Positions 53,645 to 63,717 of a stretch of DNA of 64,000 bases are shown in pieces (the stretch's first letter is position 1; each line of letters starts with the position of its first letter). The notes below the pieces were generated by a model. That model did no database searches. It was not told the DNA's origin and saw only the letters and a list, made by a program, of their open reading frames with translations. A program made the position numbers and the translations under genes. Where the stretch lies: assembly GCF_030409805.1 (NCBI RefSeq), contig NZ_JAUFQP010000007.1, positions 930,001-994,000 of the forward strand, written 5' to 3'. This DNA comes from Algibacter miyuki (GTDB lineage Bacteria; Bacteroidota; Bacteroidia; Flavobacteriales; Flavobacteriaceae).

Positions 53645-55285
53645 TTATTTTTCAGTATCAGGTTGTATGCTGTGTTTGGCGTAATTAAATCCTAAAGCAT
53701 CGTATCTTTTTGCTAGATGTTTTAAGCGTGATTGAAAATCAGCCCAGTCTTTAGTCTCATAGTTAGACCACACCACTTCAGATAGTGCTGTTAATCTTGG
53801 TAGCACCATATATTCTACATGTTCTGGTGTTTTTATATATTCTGTCCATACATTGGCTTGCGCTCCTAAAATGTATTTTTGTTCTTCTTTAGTTAATTCT
53901 TTAGGCAATGGGTTGTAGCTATAAACTTGTTCTACGGAAGTGTTTCCGCCAATAGCAAGTGGCTCGTTGGTTCTATCTTTCGTTTGATAGAAATCGAAGT
54001 AGCAATAGCGTGTCGGTGTCATTACTACATTATGATGCATTTTAGCAGCTTCAATACCACCTTTTTCACCACGCCAAGACATTACGGTTGCGTTTGGTGC
54101 TAAACCACCTTCTAAAATTTCGTCCCAACCAATAATGTTGCGGCCTTTAGAGTTTAAGAATTTTTCAATACGTCTAATAAAATAACTCTGTAATTCGTGT
54201 TCGTCTTTTAAACCTTCTCTTTTAATAATATCTTGAGCTAGTTTGCTTTCTTCCCATTGTTTCTTCGGCGCTTCATCGCCACCAATATGGATTAATTTAC
54301 TTGGGAATAGCGCAATAACCTCAGTTAAAACATCTTCTAAAAACTCGAATGTTTTTTCGCTAGGAGCATAAATTTCAGGAAACACGCCCCATCGTGTTCC
54401 AACTTCGTATTGTTCACCTGTGTTTCCAAGTTCTGGATAAGCAGTAATGGCAGCTAAAGAATGACCAGGTAATTCAATTTCTGGAATGATAGTAATGTGT
54501 CTTGTTTCCGCGTAAGCGACAACCTCTTTAATATCTTCTTGGGTGTAAAAACCACCGTAAGGTTTACCATCATATTCTACTTCTGGTTTGTTCCATGTGT
54601 TACCATGACCAACAATGGTTTCTTTTCTAATACTACCAATAGAAGTTAACTTTGGGTATTTTTTAATCTCAATACGCCATCCTTGGTCTTCGGTTAAATG
54701 CCAGTGGAAGGTGTTCATTTTGTGCATAGCCAGGATATCGATGTACTTTTTCACGAAATCTACCGGGAAAAAGTGACGGGCTACGTCTAAGTGCATACCA
54801 CGATAAACAAATTTAGGGCTATCGGTAATGGTTGTTGCTGGAATTGAAATCTCTGTTTGAGTGTCGCCAACTGCAGCAGGTAAAGGTATTAATTGGCTTA
54901 AGGTTTGTATGCCATAAAATACGCCTGCACTGGTTTTTCCAGTAATGGTGATTTGGTTATAGCTTACTGAAAGCGTGTAACCTTCATTGTTTTCAATGGT
55001 TTCATCTAGTTTTAATAGAATGTTTCCTTGTGCTTCTTCTAAGAATGGAATGGTTTTACCAGAAACGGTACTTAGCATTTCAGAAAGATATTCCCCTTCG
55101 TTAGCTAATGTGCTTGCGGCAGTAACTTGGGTATCTTCATTTAATAAAAAGCGACCTTCGGACATTTTTAAAGAGGTAGGTTTTGGAATAATTTGATAAT
55201 CTGCTTGGGTGTTAATAACCTTTGCGTATTTGTTTGAGCAGGCTGAAACAATGATGCACAGCGCAATTAGTAGTACGTTTTTCAT
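53645..55285 (-). CDS. Beta-N-acetylhexosaminidase, GH20 (lipoprotein, compact)
   Basis: The start is ATG at 55285, giving 546 residues with lipobox IIVSAC. A reading from TTG at 55324 would overlap the upstream gene by 11 bases and push the signal peptide inward. A GH20b domain spans about 25-155. The barrel starts at FVYRGMHLDVARHF, with the catalytic pair in HIGGDEAPKKQW (Asp337-Glu338). Unlike its neighbour it ends right after the barrel with no C-terminal binding domain. It lies 28 bp downstream of the GH20 at 55314, so the two form a short operon behind the box promoter at 57790-57855. It probably removes terminal GlcNAc from N-glycan antennae. Confidence 0.94.
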   Translation of the reverse strand: MKNVLLIALCIIVSACSNKYAKVINTQADYQIIPKPTSLKMSEGRFLLNEDTQVTAASTLANEGEYLSEMLSTVSGKTIPFLEEAQGNILLKLDETIENNEGYTLSVSYNQITITGKTSAGVFYGIQTLSQLIPLPAAVGDTQTEISIPATTITDSPKFVYRGMHLDVARHFFPVDFVKKYIDILAMHKMNTFHWHLTEDQGWRIEIKKYPKLTSIGSIRKETIVGHGNTWNKPEVEYDGKPYGGFYTQEDIKEVVAYAETRHITIIPEIELPGHSLAAITAYPELGNTGEQYEVGTRWGVFPEIYAPSEKTFEFLEDVLTEVIALFPSKLIHIGGDEAPKKQWEESKLAQDIIKREGLKDEHELQSYFIRRIEKFLNSKGRNIIGWDEILEGGLAPNATVMSWRGEKGGIEAAKMHHNVVMTPTRYCYFDFYQTKDRTNEPLAIGGNTSVEQVYSYNPLPKELTKEEQKYILGAQANVWTEYIKTPEHVEYMVLPRLTALSEVVWSNYETKDWADFQSRLKHLAKRYDALGFNYAKHSIQPDTEK

Positions 55286-55313
55286 GTTGAGTGTGTTTGT
55301 TGGTTTTAATTTT

Positions 55314-57644
55314 TTAAAAAACAATAAGTTCGTCTATTAGAATAAGCGACGCGTTTCCTGCGCGACGGTGATTTTCCGGAATTGGATTCACACTTTTCGC
55401 TTTTACTTTTATAGCTTTTACAGTTGTTTTATTGAAATTGATAGTTGATTTTACTTTATTTCTACCTTGGGTATGGCTGACTTCTAGTTGTTTAATTTCG
55501 CCAAGTTTGGTGAAATTTTTTCCGTCTTCTGATCCGTAAATCTCGATATATTCAGGCACATAAACGCTAGAGTTGGTAAAACGTAGGCTGGTAACTTCTA
55601 TTGATTCAATAGTTTTAGCTTCTGTAAAAGTTAAATCCACTTCTAAGTCGCCTTTTATATTTTGCCAGTTACGATCGCCTCGGTTTAATTTTCCGAAGTT
55701 TAAATCTACAAGCTTGTTTATTTCTTTGGTATCAGTAATTTTAGGTGAATGATAAACAACAGTGGCGCCAACTGCTTTATGAATAGGAAAAGTTTTTTCT
55801 GAAATATTACCTATTTGTTCATCGTTTTTAAAAGAAGTTGCTTTTAAGGTTGTTGTGTTTTTAATGAAAAAAGGTTTTTCGTATTTTGTTGATGTTAATG
55901 ATGGTTCGCTACCGTCTAAGGTGTAGTAAATATCCATGCCGTTAACTTCGGTTTTTAGAGCAATTTCTATGCTACCATCTTGTTGTCCGGTATGGTAAAT
56001 TCTAGCGTTGAAAGCACTAGTGGCGTAGCGCTCGCCTTTTAGCTCTAAACGTTTAAATTGATTTATTAATCGATTTGTAAAACCATCCCAATCTTTATCG
56101 TTTTGCTTAGTCCAGCCATTTTCCGCTACAGCGTATAAACGCGGAAATGTCATGTAGGTAATTTGGCTCCAGTTTCTAAGCGATTCTGTCCATAAGTTAC
56201 CTTGAAGACCTAAAACATGTTTGCCTTGCTCGGTGGTTAAACTATCGGAAATAATTTTGTAGTTGTATGTGTCTTTCAAGAAAGAGTATGCGTAACCTAA
56301 GTTCGGTTCCAAGTCATCGTCACCTTGTTTTAAATCGAAATAGCAATATCTTGATGGCGTCATAATAACATCGTTCCCTTGTCTAGCTGCTGCAATGCCG
56401 CCTTTTTCGCCGCGCCAAGACATTACTGTAGCATTTGGTGCTAAACCACCTTCTAGAATTTCGTCCCAACCAATCATGTTTTTGCCATGGGCATTAACTA
56501 TTTTTTCTACACGTTTTACAAAATAACTTTGTAGCTCGTGGGTATCGGCGAGGTTTTCTTCTTTCATGCGGAGTTGGCAATCTGGATCAACTTCCCAAGC
56601 TTCTTTATTGCACTCGTCTCCACCAATATGCATATAATCAAAAGGGAATAAATCCATAACTTCACCTAAAACATTTTCAACAAACTCAAAGGTGACTTCT
56701 TTTCCCGGGCAATACGTGTTGTTTCTAACCACGCCTCCGGTGCCAACGTAGAAAGGGCCTGTAGAACATGAGATTTCTGGATAAGATGCAATAGCGGCTA
56801 AAGAATGGCCAGGCATATCTATTTCAGGAATAATTTCAACATATCGTGCTTTAGCGTAAGCTACAATTTCTTTAATGTCTTCTTGGGTGTAAAAACCGCC
56901 GTAAGTTGCTTCTTCTCCTGGTTGTTGTGTTGGACGTCCCCACCAGTTTGATGTGTTTTCGTCTTTATCGTTATGATTTACACGCCATGCGCCAACTTCG
57001 GTTAGTTTAGGGTATTTTTTAATTTCTATACGCCATCCGTTATCGTCGGATAAATGCCAGTGAAAACGGTTCAGTTTTACTTCAGCCATAAAATCGATAG
57101 CGTCTTTTACTTCTTCTTTAGTGAAAAAATGACGAGAGACATCTAGCATGTAACCACGCCATCCAAAAGCAGGTTTGTCTGCAATGCGTACTGCTGGAAT
57201 GCCCCAAATGGTATTGGTTTGTTCTTTTTTAGAAAAAATAGTGGTTGGTAATAGTTGTCCAATAGTTTCCATGGCATAGAAAAAACCAGCGCCAGAACCC
57301 GATGTAATAAGAATGTTTTTTGGTGTTACTTCAAGCTCGTAAGCTTCATTTTCTAATGTAGTATCTGCTGAAAAAACAATATCGGCATTTGCTTTATTTA
57401 TTCCAATTTCCGGAAGCCAGCCGGTTGCTGTTTTAAATTTCTCGAAAAATCGTGTAGCTATGGCTTGCTCTTCTTCTGTATTAACCGAAATGGTGGTGGA
57501 TTCATTAATTATAAAGTGTCCATCGCCAGCAACGAGTTCGGCAGGTAACGGAATAATATCAAGGTCGCCTTTTAGTAGTTCTTTTTTAGAACATGAAACT
57601 AATACAGAGAAACAGACCAAACCTGCTAAAAAAATCTTTTTCAT
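55314..57644 (-). CDS. Beta-N-acetylhexosaminidase, GH20, with C-terminal chitobiase-like and discoidin-like domains
   Basis: Counted from ATG 57644 the protein has 776 residues with lipobox FSVLVSC; an ATG at 57665 would add seven residues. GH20b domain about 28-155; barrel from FGWRGYMLDVSRHFF; catalytic pair Asp343-Glu344 in HIGGDECNKEAW. The chitobiase C-terminal-like segment is IYYTLDGSEPSLTSTKYEKP at about 580-600. The last 130 residues form a discoidin-like (F5/8 type C) domain with WQNIKGDLEVDLTF and ILIDELIVF. The architecture matches the GH20 at 36657. It is the first gene after the box promoter. Confidence 0.94.
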   Translation of the reverse strand: MKKIFLAGLVCFSVLVSCSKKELLKGDLDIIPLPAELVAGDGHFIINESTTISVNTEEEQAIATRFFEKFKTATGWLPEIGINKANADIVFSADTTLENEAYELEVTPKNILITSGSGAGFFYAMETIGQLLPTTIFSKKEQTNTIWGIPAVRIADKPAFGWRGYMLDVSRHFFTKEEVKDAIDFMAEVKLNRFHWHLSDDNGWRIEIKKYPKLTEVGAWRVNHNDKDENTSNWWGRPTQQPGEEATYGGFYTQEDIKEIVAYAKARYVEIIPEIDMPGHSLAAIASYPEISCSTGPFYVGTGGVVRNNTYCPGKEVTFEFVENVLGEVMDLFPFDYMHIGGDECNKEAWEVDPDCQLRMKEENLADTHELQSYFVKRVEKIVNAHGKNMIGWDEILEGGLAPNATVMSWRGEKGGIAAARQGNDVIMTPSRYCYFDLKQGDDDLEPNLGYAYSFLKDTYNYKIISDSLTTEQGKHVLGLQGNLWTESLRNWSQITYMTFPRLYAVAENGWTKQNDKDWDGFTNRLINQFKRLELKGERYATSAFNARIYHTGQQDGSIEIALKTEVNGMDIYYTLDGSEPSLTSTKYEKPFFIKNTTTLKATSFKNDEQIGNISEKTFPIHKAVGATVVYHSPKITDTKEINKLVDLNFGKLNRGDRNWQNIKGDLEVDLTFTEAKTIESIEVTSLRFTNSSVYVPEYIEIYGSEDGKNFTKLGEIKQLEVSHTQGRNKVKSTINFNKTTVKAIKVKAKSVNPIPENHRRAGNASLILIDELIVF

Positions 57645-57789
57645 ACCTATAGTATTATAAATCATTTTTAAAATGAAAATTAAGATTATTGAGAAATTTT
57701 TTTAATCCATAAAATAACAAAATAAACCGAACAATTTAGGGGGGTATATTCGTCTTATTTATGATGCGGATTAATATTTTTGCAAAACA

Positions 57790-57855
57790 TAAATATATGG
57801 TAATCTATTTTTTAGAGGTTAAAATTTCGACCAGTAACTTCAGGTTTTAGATAAA
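57790..57855 (-). promoter_or_regulatory. Promoter of GH20 pair with 39-bp regulatory box
   Basis: The minus-strand box at 57855-57817 begins TTTATCTA, with GTT at positions 18-20 and TGGTCGAAAT at 23-32. After 19 bp comes TATATTTA (57797-57790), fitting TAnnTTT(A/G). The predicted leader to the ATG is about 140 nt. The 3' three-quarters of this box is nearly identical to the NagB copy. Confidence 0.75.
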
Positions 57856-58069
57856 AGTGGGTTTCTTTTTCTTGGTTTTTGTTTTTTGAATCTAATTGCT
57901 AGTTTACAGGTTGGCTGTGAGATGTTGTGTTAACTGGTTTAAATAGAGGAGCGGTTATGTGATGTTTGCATAATTGGTTTTAGAAGTGATATCATTTTTG
58001 TAAGACAATAAAGACAATTTAAATTAGTGTTTACCTCGGGATAAGCCGTTTTTAGTGGTGTTTTAATTA

Positions 58070-58136
58070 TTTGTCGAGGGCTAGAGGTTATTGGTCGAAA
58101 TAGTTACCCTAGGGGTTTTAATAACCTCTAAATTTA
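58070..58136 (+). promoter_or_regulatory. Promoter of SusC/SusD operon with 39-bp regulatory box
   Basis: The box at 58070-58108 starts TTTGTCGA, with GTT at positions 18-20 and TGGTCGAAAT at 23-32; TCGA occurs twice, 21 bp apart. After 20 bp comes TAAATTTA (58129-58136). A second possible -10, TATTTTTG at 58218-58225, is a perfect TAnnTTTG match closer to the gene. Confidence 0.75.
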
Positions 58137-58281
58137 TTACATTCTTAATCTGAATTTTAACACATTTTAATCTTAAAACTATTCTATTTAGCTAATTCTA
58201 GATGGAATAAAAATGGATATTTTTGCGTTAAAATAAAAGAGAATATTACATCTTAATATTTTATTAAAAACTCGAATTTCT

Positions 58282-61200
58282 ATGAAAATTAAATTAAAAA
58301 ATTTCGCTTTGTATCGAAAAAAAGAGCACTTAAGTTTCTTCTTTTGTGTTTTGGTTTTTTCGTGTGTTTCTGCCAGTTATGGTTTGGAACCTGTTAGTGT
58401 AGAATTAAAAAACACGACGAGCTATTTCCAACAACAAGTAAGTGGAGTTATTACAGATGTTAACGGTCAGCCCATTCCTGGAGTTAATGTTGTAGTAAAA
58501 GGCACTTCAAATGGTGCACAAACAGACTTTGATGGCGTTTATAAACTTTCTTTATCAAATTCAAATGCTGTGTTGGTCGCTTCTTTTATGGGGTTTAAAA
58601 CAAAAGAAGTTTCTGTAGGCAACCAAACCACTATTAATATTAGTTTAGAAGAAGACATCTCGCAACTGGATGAAGTTGTTGTGGTAGGTTTTGGTTCTCA
58701 AAAATCTAGTAAAGTAGTTAGTTCGGTTTCTCAAGTAACATCTAAAGAATTAAATGTAGAACAAAGACCTGTAACTAATGGGTACTCTGCACTTATAGGT
58801 GCTGTTCCTGGTTTGGTAATGAGTAACAACGGCGGTTCGCCTGGTGCTGTGCCAAGTATTCAAATTAGAGGAACAAGTACTATTGGAGATGCTGATGATG
58901 TATTAATTATTATTGATAATTTTGAAGGTTCTTTATCTGATATTGATCCTCAAAATATTGAAAGTGTGTCTGTTTTAAAAGATGCCTCTGCAGTAGCTGT
59001 TTATGGTGCGCGTGGAGCAAATGGTGTGTTATTAGTAACAACAAAAAGAGCCAAGAGAAATGAAAAAACAACGGTAAGTTATAATACGAGCTTCTCTTTA
59101 CAATCTACACCAAGATTGCAACAAACATTAAACACTTCGGAGTATTTTGATTTTCAAAATTCAGTTATAGCAAACCAAAATACCATTTTTGAAAATGATG
59201 GAGATCCTGCTACTGTAGCTTCAGAGCTTCCGGTACCTCAATCAGTGTTAGATTTAGCAGCTAGTGGCTTTTATCCTAATACAAACTGGATAGAAGAAAC
59301 TTTTCAAAGTACAGCAGCGCAACAATCGCATAATATAACGCTTAGTGGTGGTTCGGAAAATACTGGCTTTTTAATGTCTTCAAGTTATCTTTCTCAAGAA
59401 GGCTTGGCATTTGGAGAGGATAAATTTGAAAGATTTAACTTAAGGTTAAAAATTGATACAGATATTAACGATTGGTTGAATGTAGGAGCAAATGCATTAA
59501 TTAGTAATAGAACCGACAAGTCTATAACTGTTGTTGGAGGTAATAATGCTAGAGGTTTACCTTTCTATCCTGTTAAAACAGAAGATGGGCAATGGGTAAG
59601 TAATGGTACTGCCGATGGATCTAATACAGTGGCTAGCGCTTCTTCAGGGAGTTTTGGTGAATTTGATTTAGACCGAATAAATGTACAGTTATACGCGAAA
59701 ATAACGCCTGTAAAAGGGTTGTCAATTGAAGAACGTGTTTCTGTAGTTAAAACGAATATATATGGAAGAGAGTGGTCTTCGCCATTTGAATCTGTAGGTC
59801 TTGATTATACCGATCCAGATTCTTATACAAATCCAGATAATAGAACAATTTTTCCAACTTCAACAGATTTAAGAACATTAGAGGTTGCAGCGTCAAAATC
59901 ACATAATTTAAGATCTTTATCATCTATCACGTACGAGTTTGAAAAAGGAAAACATTATGCAAAGGGATTTTTAGCAATGCAGACTGAAAGTGGAGAGGCT
60001 GAAGCCGTAGCGGCTAGTAGAACAGGTTTTTTATTCGATAACATTATCGCTTTAACTCAAGGACAAGAAGCCAATGACGCTAATAATATTTCTGTCAATG
60101 GTACTACTTATTCTGCAAATAATCTTGGTAATTCTGAGTTAAGAAATGGAAATGCTACTACGCTATCTTATATAGGACGACTAAATTATAGCTTTGATGA
60201 TAAGTATTTATTTGAAGCAGCTTTCAGAAGAGATGGTTCATCTTATTTTACTGAAAATAATAGATGGGGCTTTTTCCCTTCTGCAGCAATTGGTTGGGTA
60301 GCATCAAAAGAAAAATTCTTAAAAAATGTTGACGCTATTTCTTTATTGAAACTTAGAGCGTCTTACGGTAGTGCTGGGTCGGACGGAACTTTAGGTTCTG
60401 TAACTCAACAATTAGTAGGATATGATGCTACTGGATACCCATTGGGCGGTTTATCTGCAGGTAGACTTGGTGTAAGTAGTTTTGTTAATCCCGATTTAAT
60501 TTGGGAAACTTCAACCATATTTAATGTTGGTTTAGATGCTGCTTTATTTAATAGAAAACTACAATTTGAAGCCGATTATTTTATTAATAACCGTACAGAT
60601 ATTTTAGATGAAATAGCTGCAACGGCTTATGAATATGGTTTTGGAGATGCCCAAGGAAACCCTTATGATGTGAAGAGTTGGGGATGGGATTTTAAGGTAA
60701 CACATAAAAATGTTATTGGCGATTTTAAATACAACGTATCGGCTAATTTATCTAATTATGATAACGAAATTACTCGTATTCAAGGAGGATCTACTCAGCC
60801 AAACTTTCAAGTAGGTCAAAGTGTTAATCAAAGTTTTGGGTACAAAGTTGACGGATTCTTTGAAACTCAAGCAGATGTTGATAATAATACTGTAAATCAA
60901 GACAGTAATGTTGGTGGTGCGTACATTGGCGGATTTAGATACGTAGACCAATTAACTATTGATACTAACGATGATGGTGTTATGGATGCTGCCGATGGAA
61001 TCATTAATAGTGATGATCGCGTTGTTATAGAAGACAATAGTGACCGAAACTTAAACGTTGGATTCAACTTCGGTGTTTCGTATAAAAGCTTATCATTATC
61101 GGCTCGTTTTTATGGATCACTTGATAATAATCAATTTTGGAACTCATCAAGTGTAGCCGATCCTTTCCTTGGTGGTAGTGTGCCATTCTCTTACCAAACA

Positions 61201-61533
61201 GATGTTTGGTCTGAAACAAACACGAGCCCTTTATTGCCTAGACCTACTGATTTGTCTAACGAAAATTATAACACAGCCGTAGATTATTTTGTAGTAGATG
61301 CCGAGTTTATCAAATTGCAAAACGTTACCCTTAATTATGATTTTGGTCAAGATGTACTTGATAAAATAGGTTTTATTAAGAGTATGAATTTGTATGTCTC
61401 TATGGAGAATGTTGGAGTTGTTTGGACAAATAGCCCTGTTCATGAATATGGATGGGATCCTGAATTAGGTGTTAATAATGTTAGCTACCCGTTACCATTT
61501 ACAACAGCTGTTGGGTTAAATATTAAATTCTAA
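58282..61533 (+). CDS. SusC-type TonB-dependent glycan transporter (no STN domain)
   Basis: This 1083-residue outer-membrane importer has a long basic leader (MKIKLKNFALYRKKEHLSFF), a signal peptide to about residue 34, a carboxypeptidase-regulatory-like domain about 52-130 (GVITDVNGQPIPGVNVVVKG), a plug about 135-255 (IDNFEGSLSDIDPQNIESVS, YGARGANGVLLVTTKRA) and a beta barrel to the end. It lacks the STN domain of the SusC at 938, so it is not controlled by an ECF/FecR pair; the upstream 39-bp box suggests a different regulator. The SusD partner follows closely. Its N-terminus and 5' leader closely match the partial SusC at 63718. Confidence 0.96.
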   Translation: MKIKLKNFALYRKKEHLSFFFCVLVFSCVSASYGLEPVSVELKNTTSYFQQQVSGVITDVNGQPIPGVNVVVKGTSNGAQTDFDGVYKLSLSNSNAVLVASFMGFKTKEVSVGNQTTINISLEEDISQLDEVVVVGFGSQKSSKVVSSVSQVTSKELNVEQRPVTNGYSALIGAVPGLVMSNNGGSPGAVPSIQIRGTSTIGDADDVLIIIDNFEGSLSDIDPQNIESVSVLKDASAVAVYGARGANGVLLVTTKRAKRNEKTTVSYNTSFSLQSTPRLQQTLNTSEYFDFQNSVIANQNTIFENDGDPATVASELPVPQSVLDLAASGFYPNTNWIEETFQSTAAQQSHNITLSGGSENTGFLMSSSYLSQEGLAFGEDKFERFNLRLKIDTDINDWLNVGANALISNRTDKSITVVGGNNARGLPFYPVKTEDGQWVSNGTADGSNTVASASSGSFGEFDLDRINVQLYAKITPVKGLSIEERVSVVKTNIYGREWSSPFESVGLDYTDPDSYTNPDNRTIFPTSTDLRTLEVAASKSHNLRSLSSITYEFEKGKHYAKGFLAMQTESGEAEAVAASRTGFLFDNIIALTQGQEANDANNISVNGTTYSANNLGNSELRNGNATTLSYIGRLNYSFDDKYLFEAAFRRDGSSYFTENNRWGFFPSAAIGWVASKEKFLKNVDAISLLKLRASYGSAGSDGTLGSVTQQLVGYDATGYPLGGLSAGRLGVSSFVNPDLIWETSTIFNVGLDAALFNRKLQFEADYFINNRTDILDEIAATAYEYGFGDAQGNPYDVKSWGWDFKVTHKNVIGDFKYNVSANLSNYDNEITRIQGGSTQPNFQVGQSVNQSFGYKVDGFFETQADVDNNTVNQDSNVGGAYIGGFRYVDQLTIDTNDDGVMDAADGIINSDDRVVIEDNSDRNLNVGFNFGVSYKSLSLSARFYGSLDNNQFWNSSSVADPFLGGSVPFSYQTDVWSETNTSPLLPRPTDLSNENYNTAVDYFVVDAEFIKLQNVTLNYDFGQDVLDKIGFIKSMNLYVSMENVGVVWTNSPVHEYGWDPELGVNNVSYPLPFTTAVGLNIKF

Positions 61534-61592
61534 TACATTTGAATAGGATGAAAAAACAAAACAAACTTTTAGGTTTAAATAAAATACCGAAT

Positions 61593-63305
61593 ATGAAATA
61601 TATAAAAACATACAAATTAACAGCGCTGCTCGCATTACTGGTTACCCTAGGGTCTTGTAATGACTTTTTAGAAGTAGAAGATTTAGATGAAATTGACATC
61701 TCTACTGTTTATAAAACAGAAGAAGATTTAACATTAGCGTTAAATAATTTATACTTTACATTACCCATTTTGGATATAGAAGATGCTTTGTTTAATCAAG
61801 ATGCAGACCAAGCTTATATTGTACCTTACTTCTGGACCGATGATGCAATTCACAGAAATATTGCTAATTCAGCAGGAACTCAAGGTTCAGATTACAACTG
61901 GGGAGAAGGCACTAGATCTTTAAGAACATTTTATCGCTATCAAGATATTGCAGATATAAACTTCTTTTTAGAAGCGTTACCGGAAGCTAGTTTTGATACC
62001 GAATCTAATAGAGAACGTTTTGCTGCTGAAGCGCGATTCTTCAGAGCTTGGATTTATGAAACCATGATATTAGCTTATGGTGATGTACCTTTGGTTACCA
62101 ATACTATTGTACCTACAGAAAATCCTACGAGAACACCACGACTAGAAGTTTTTGAATTCATAATTAGTGAGTTAGACGAAATTGACGATCAATTACCATT
62201 ATCTTATACAGGTGCAGACAATGGACGTATAACAAAAGGTGCTGTTTTAGCATTAAAATCAAGAGCTTACTTAAATGCACTTGGGTGGCATTCAAATCCA
62301 TCAGCGCTGTATGCTGGTGCCGAAGCTGCTTGTGAAGAAATTATAACAAGTAACACCTATGCTTTAGTAGATGGGATTGATGGTTTTAAAGAACAATTTA
62401 CTCCAGCAAGTGATTTAGTATCACCCGAAACAATTCTGTCAACTATTTATGTTGAAGGTTTAAACGTGAGCAGATTTGCGTTGCAAGTATCTCCAAGAGA
62501 CGTTTATAAAGGCCCTGAAGGTAGTGGAAACAACCAAAGAAGACCAGGTTTTACATCAGATTTTATAGAGGAAGTACAAACTATAAATGGTTTATTTCCT
62601 ATAGACGATCCTACTTATGATCCTGCAAACCCTTGGGTTAATAGAGATCCTAGGCTTGAAGCTACCGTGCGTTTACCTTTAGATGAGTATTTAGGAACAA
62701 ATGGCGTTGATAACGATATTTTCTTACCTCACCCTGATTATGGAGATACTAGAGACCGAGTTCAAGGTTCTAACAATAATCCTACAGGATATGGTTTTAA
62801 GAAATACACCGATTATTATATGGTTAATAACATACAAGGCGATGCAGATTTAAAAGTAATTAGATATTCTGAAGTTTTACTGATGTATGCAGAAGCATTG
62901 GCCGGACAGGGAAGAGATGCTGAAGCTTTACCTTATTTAGATGAGGTTAGAGATCGTGTGGGTATGCCTAAATATGCCGATATTGGGTTGCCAACAGTAA
63001 CAAGAGGTTCAACAGGAAACCAAATGATAGATGCTATTCTTTTAGAAAGACGTTATGAATTTGCTGGTGAAGGCCCACAAAGATGGTTTGATATTTGGAG
63101 ATATAAATTAGGAAGTCAAGTTATTGGTACGGTATACGGAATTCCTGACGATGTAAACCTACCTGGAGATTTAGTAGGTCCAAAATACAACTCATCAGAT
63201 CTTACAATTTATCAAAGAGTTTGGAATGAGGATTACTATTTACTTCCACTTTTTACAAATTATTTAGATGCTAATGAAAATTTAGTACAGAATCCTGGGT
63301 ACTAA
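61593..63305 (+). CDS. SusD/RagB-family glycan-binding lipoprotein
   Basis: The ATG at 61593 gives a 570-residue lipoprotein with leader MKYIKTYKLTALLALLVTLGSC and mature start CNDFLEVED. Upstream in-frame starts (ATG 61548, TTG 61539) would put 15-18 extra residues before the signal peptide. SusD features include RFAAEARFFRAWIYETMILAYGDVPLV, GRITKGAVLALKSRAYLNA, KVIRYSEVLLMYAEALAGQGRDAEAL and LLERRYEFAGEGPQRWFDIWR. It forms a pair with the SusC 60 bp upstream and is followed by a terminator, so this is a complete two-gene unit. Confidence 0.95.
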   Translation: MKYIKTYKLTALLALLVTLGSCNDFLEVEDLDEIDISTVYKTEEDLTLALNNLYFTLPILDIEDALFNQDADQAYIVPYFWTDDAIHRNIANSAGTQGSDYNWGEGTRSLRTFYRYQDIADINFFLEALPEASFDTESNRERFAAEARFFRAWIYETMILAYGDVPLVTNTIVPTENPTRTPRLEVFEFIISELDEIDDQLPLSYTGADNGRITKGAVLALKSRAYLNALGWHSNPSALYAGAEAACEEIITSNTYALVDGIDGFKEQFTPASDLVSPETILSTIYVEGLNVSRFALQVSPRDVYKGPEGSGNNQRRPGFTSDFIEEVQTINGLFPIDDPTYDPANPWVNRDPRLEATVRLPLDEYLGTNGVDNDIFLPHPDYGDTRDRVQGSNNNPTGYGFKKYTDYYMVNNIQGDADLKVIRYSEVLLMYAEALAGQGRDAEALPYLDEVRDRVGMPKYADIGLPTVTRGSTGNQMIDAILLERRYEFAGEGPQRWFDIWRYKLGSQVIGTVYGIPDDVNLPGDLVGPKYNSSDLTIYQRVWNEDYYLLPLFTNYLDANENLVQNPGY

Positions 63306-63330
63306 AATCCAGAAAATTTATTTATAATAA

Positions 63331-63372
63331 AACCTCCAATGATGTTAAATCGTTGGAGGTTTTTTGTTTTAA
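63331..63372 (+). terminator. Rho-independent terminator after SusC/SusD pair
   Basis: The 12-bp arms AACCTCCAATGA and TCGTTGGAGGTT (one T-G pair) have an 8-nt loop and are followed by TTTTTTG. It starts 26 bp after the SusD stop codon and separates this pair from the next SusC. Confidence 0.9.
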
Positions 63373-63494
63373 TTTAAATGAGGTTAATGTGATGTTTTTA
63401 CTTACGTAAATAACTTACTGTAGTCCGTTTTTCTCTTCAGTATAAAAGGAGGTGTTTTTTAGTTAATAAAAAATTAACATGATTTTAATACTTA

Positions 63495-63561
63495 TTTGTC
63501 GAATACTAGATGTTGTTGGTCGAAATTCTAACCATGGTTACAATTGAAATATATAGGTTTA
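63495..63561 (+). promoter_or_regulatory. Promoter of second SusC with 39-bp regulatory box
   Basis: The box at 63495-63533 starts TTTGTCGA, with GTT at positions 18-20 and TGGTCGAAAT at 23-32; TCGA repeats 21 bp apart. After 20 bp comes TAGGTTTA (63554-63561). The leader to the ATG is about 150 nt. The spacing is identical to the first SusC. Confidence 0.75.
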
Positions 63562-63717
63562 TTATGTTTTTAACATTATTTTGTGAGAATAAACATTTTA
63601 AAGGCTATTTTTTTTTAAAGATTTATTAGGTTTTAACTTGTTTTATTTGAAGTTTTTTAGAAGCAAAGAATACTACTAACTATAAAATTTTTTAACTATT
63701 AATTAACTTACATTTCT

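Larger units (their letters stand above)
57645..58281. other. Divergent intergenic region between GH20 and SusC
   Basis: No credible ORF is present. It holds two copies of the 39-bp box pointing outward (57817-57855 for the GH20 pair, 58070-58108 for SusC), their -10 elements, and leaders of about 140 nt on both sides. About 200 bp between the boxes (57856-58069) has no feature I recognise. Confidence 0.6.

Noticed and set aside
55286..55324. Longer reading of the GH20 gene at 53645 with an 11-base overlap with its neighbour
   Set aside because: The extra part starts at TTG and precedes a normal lipoprotein signal peptide with its own ATG at 55285.
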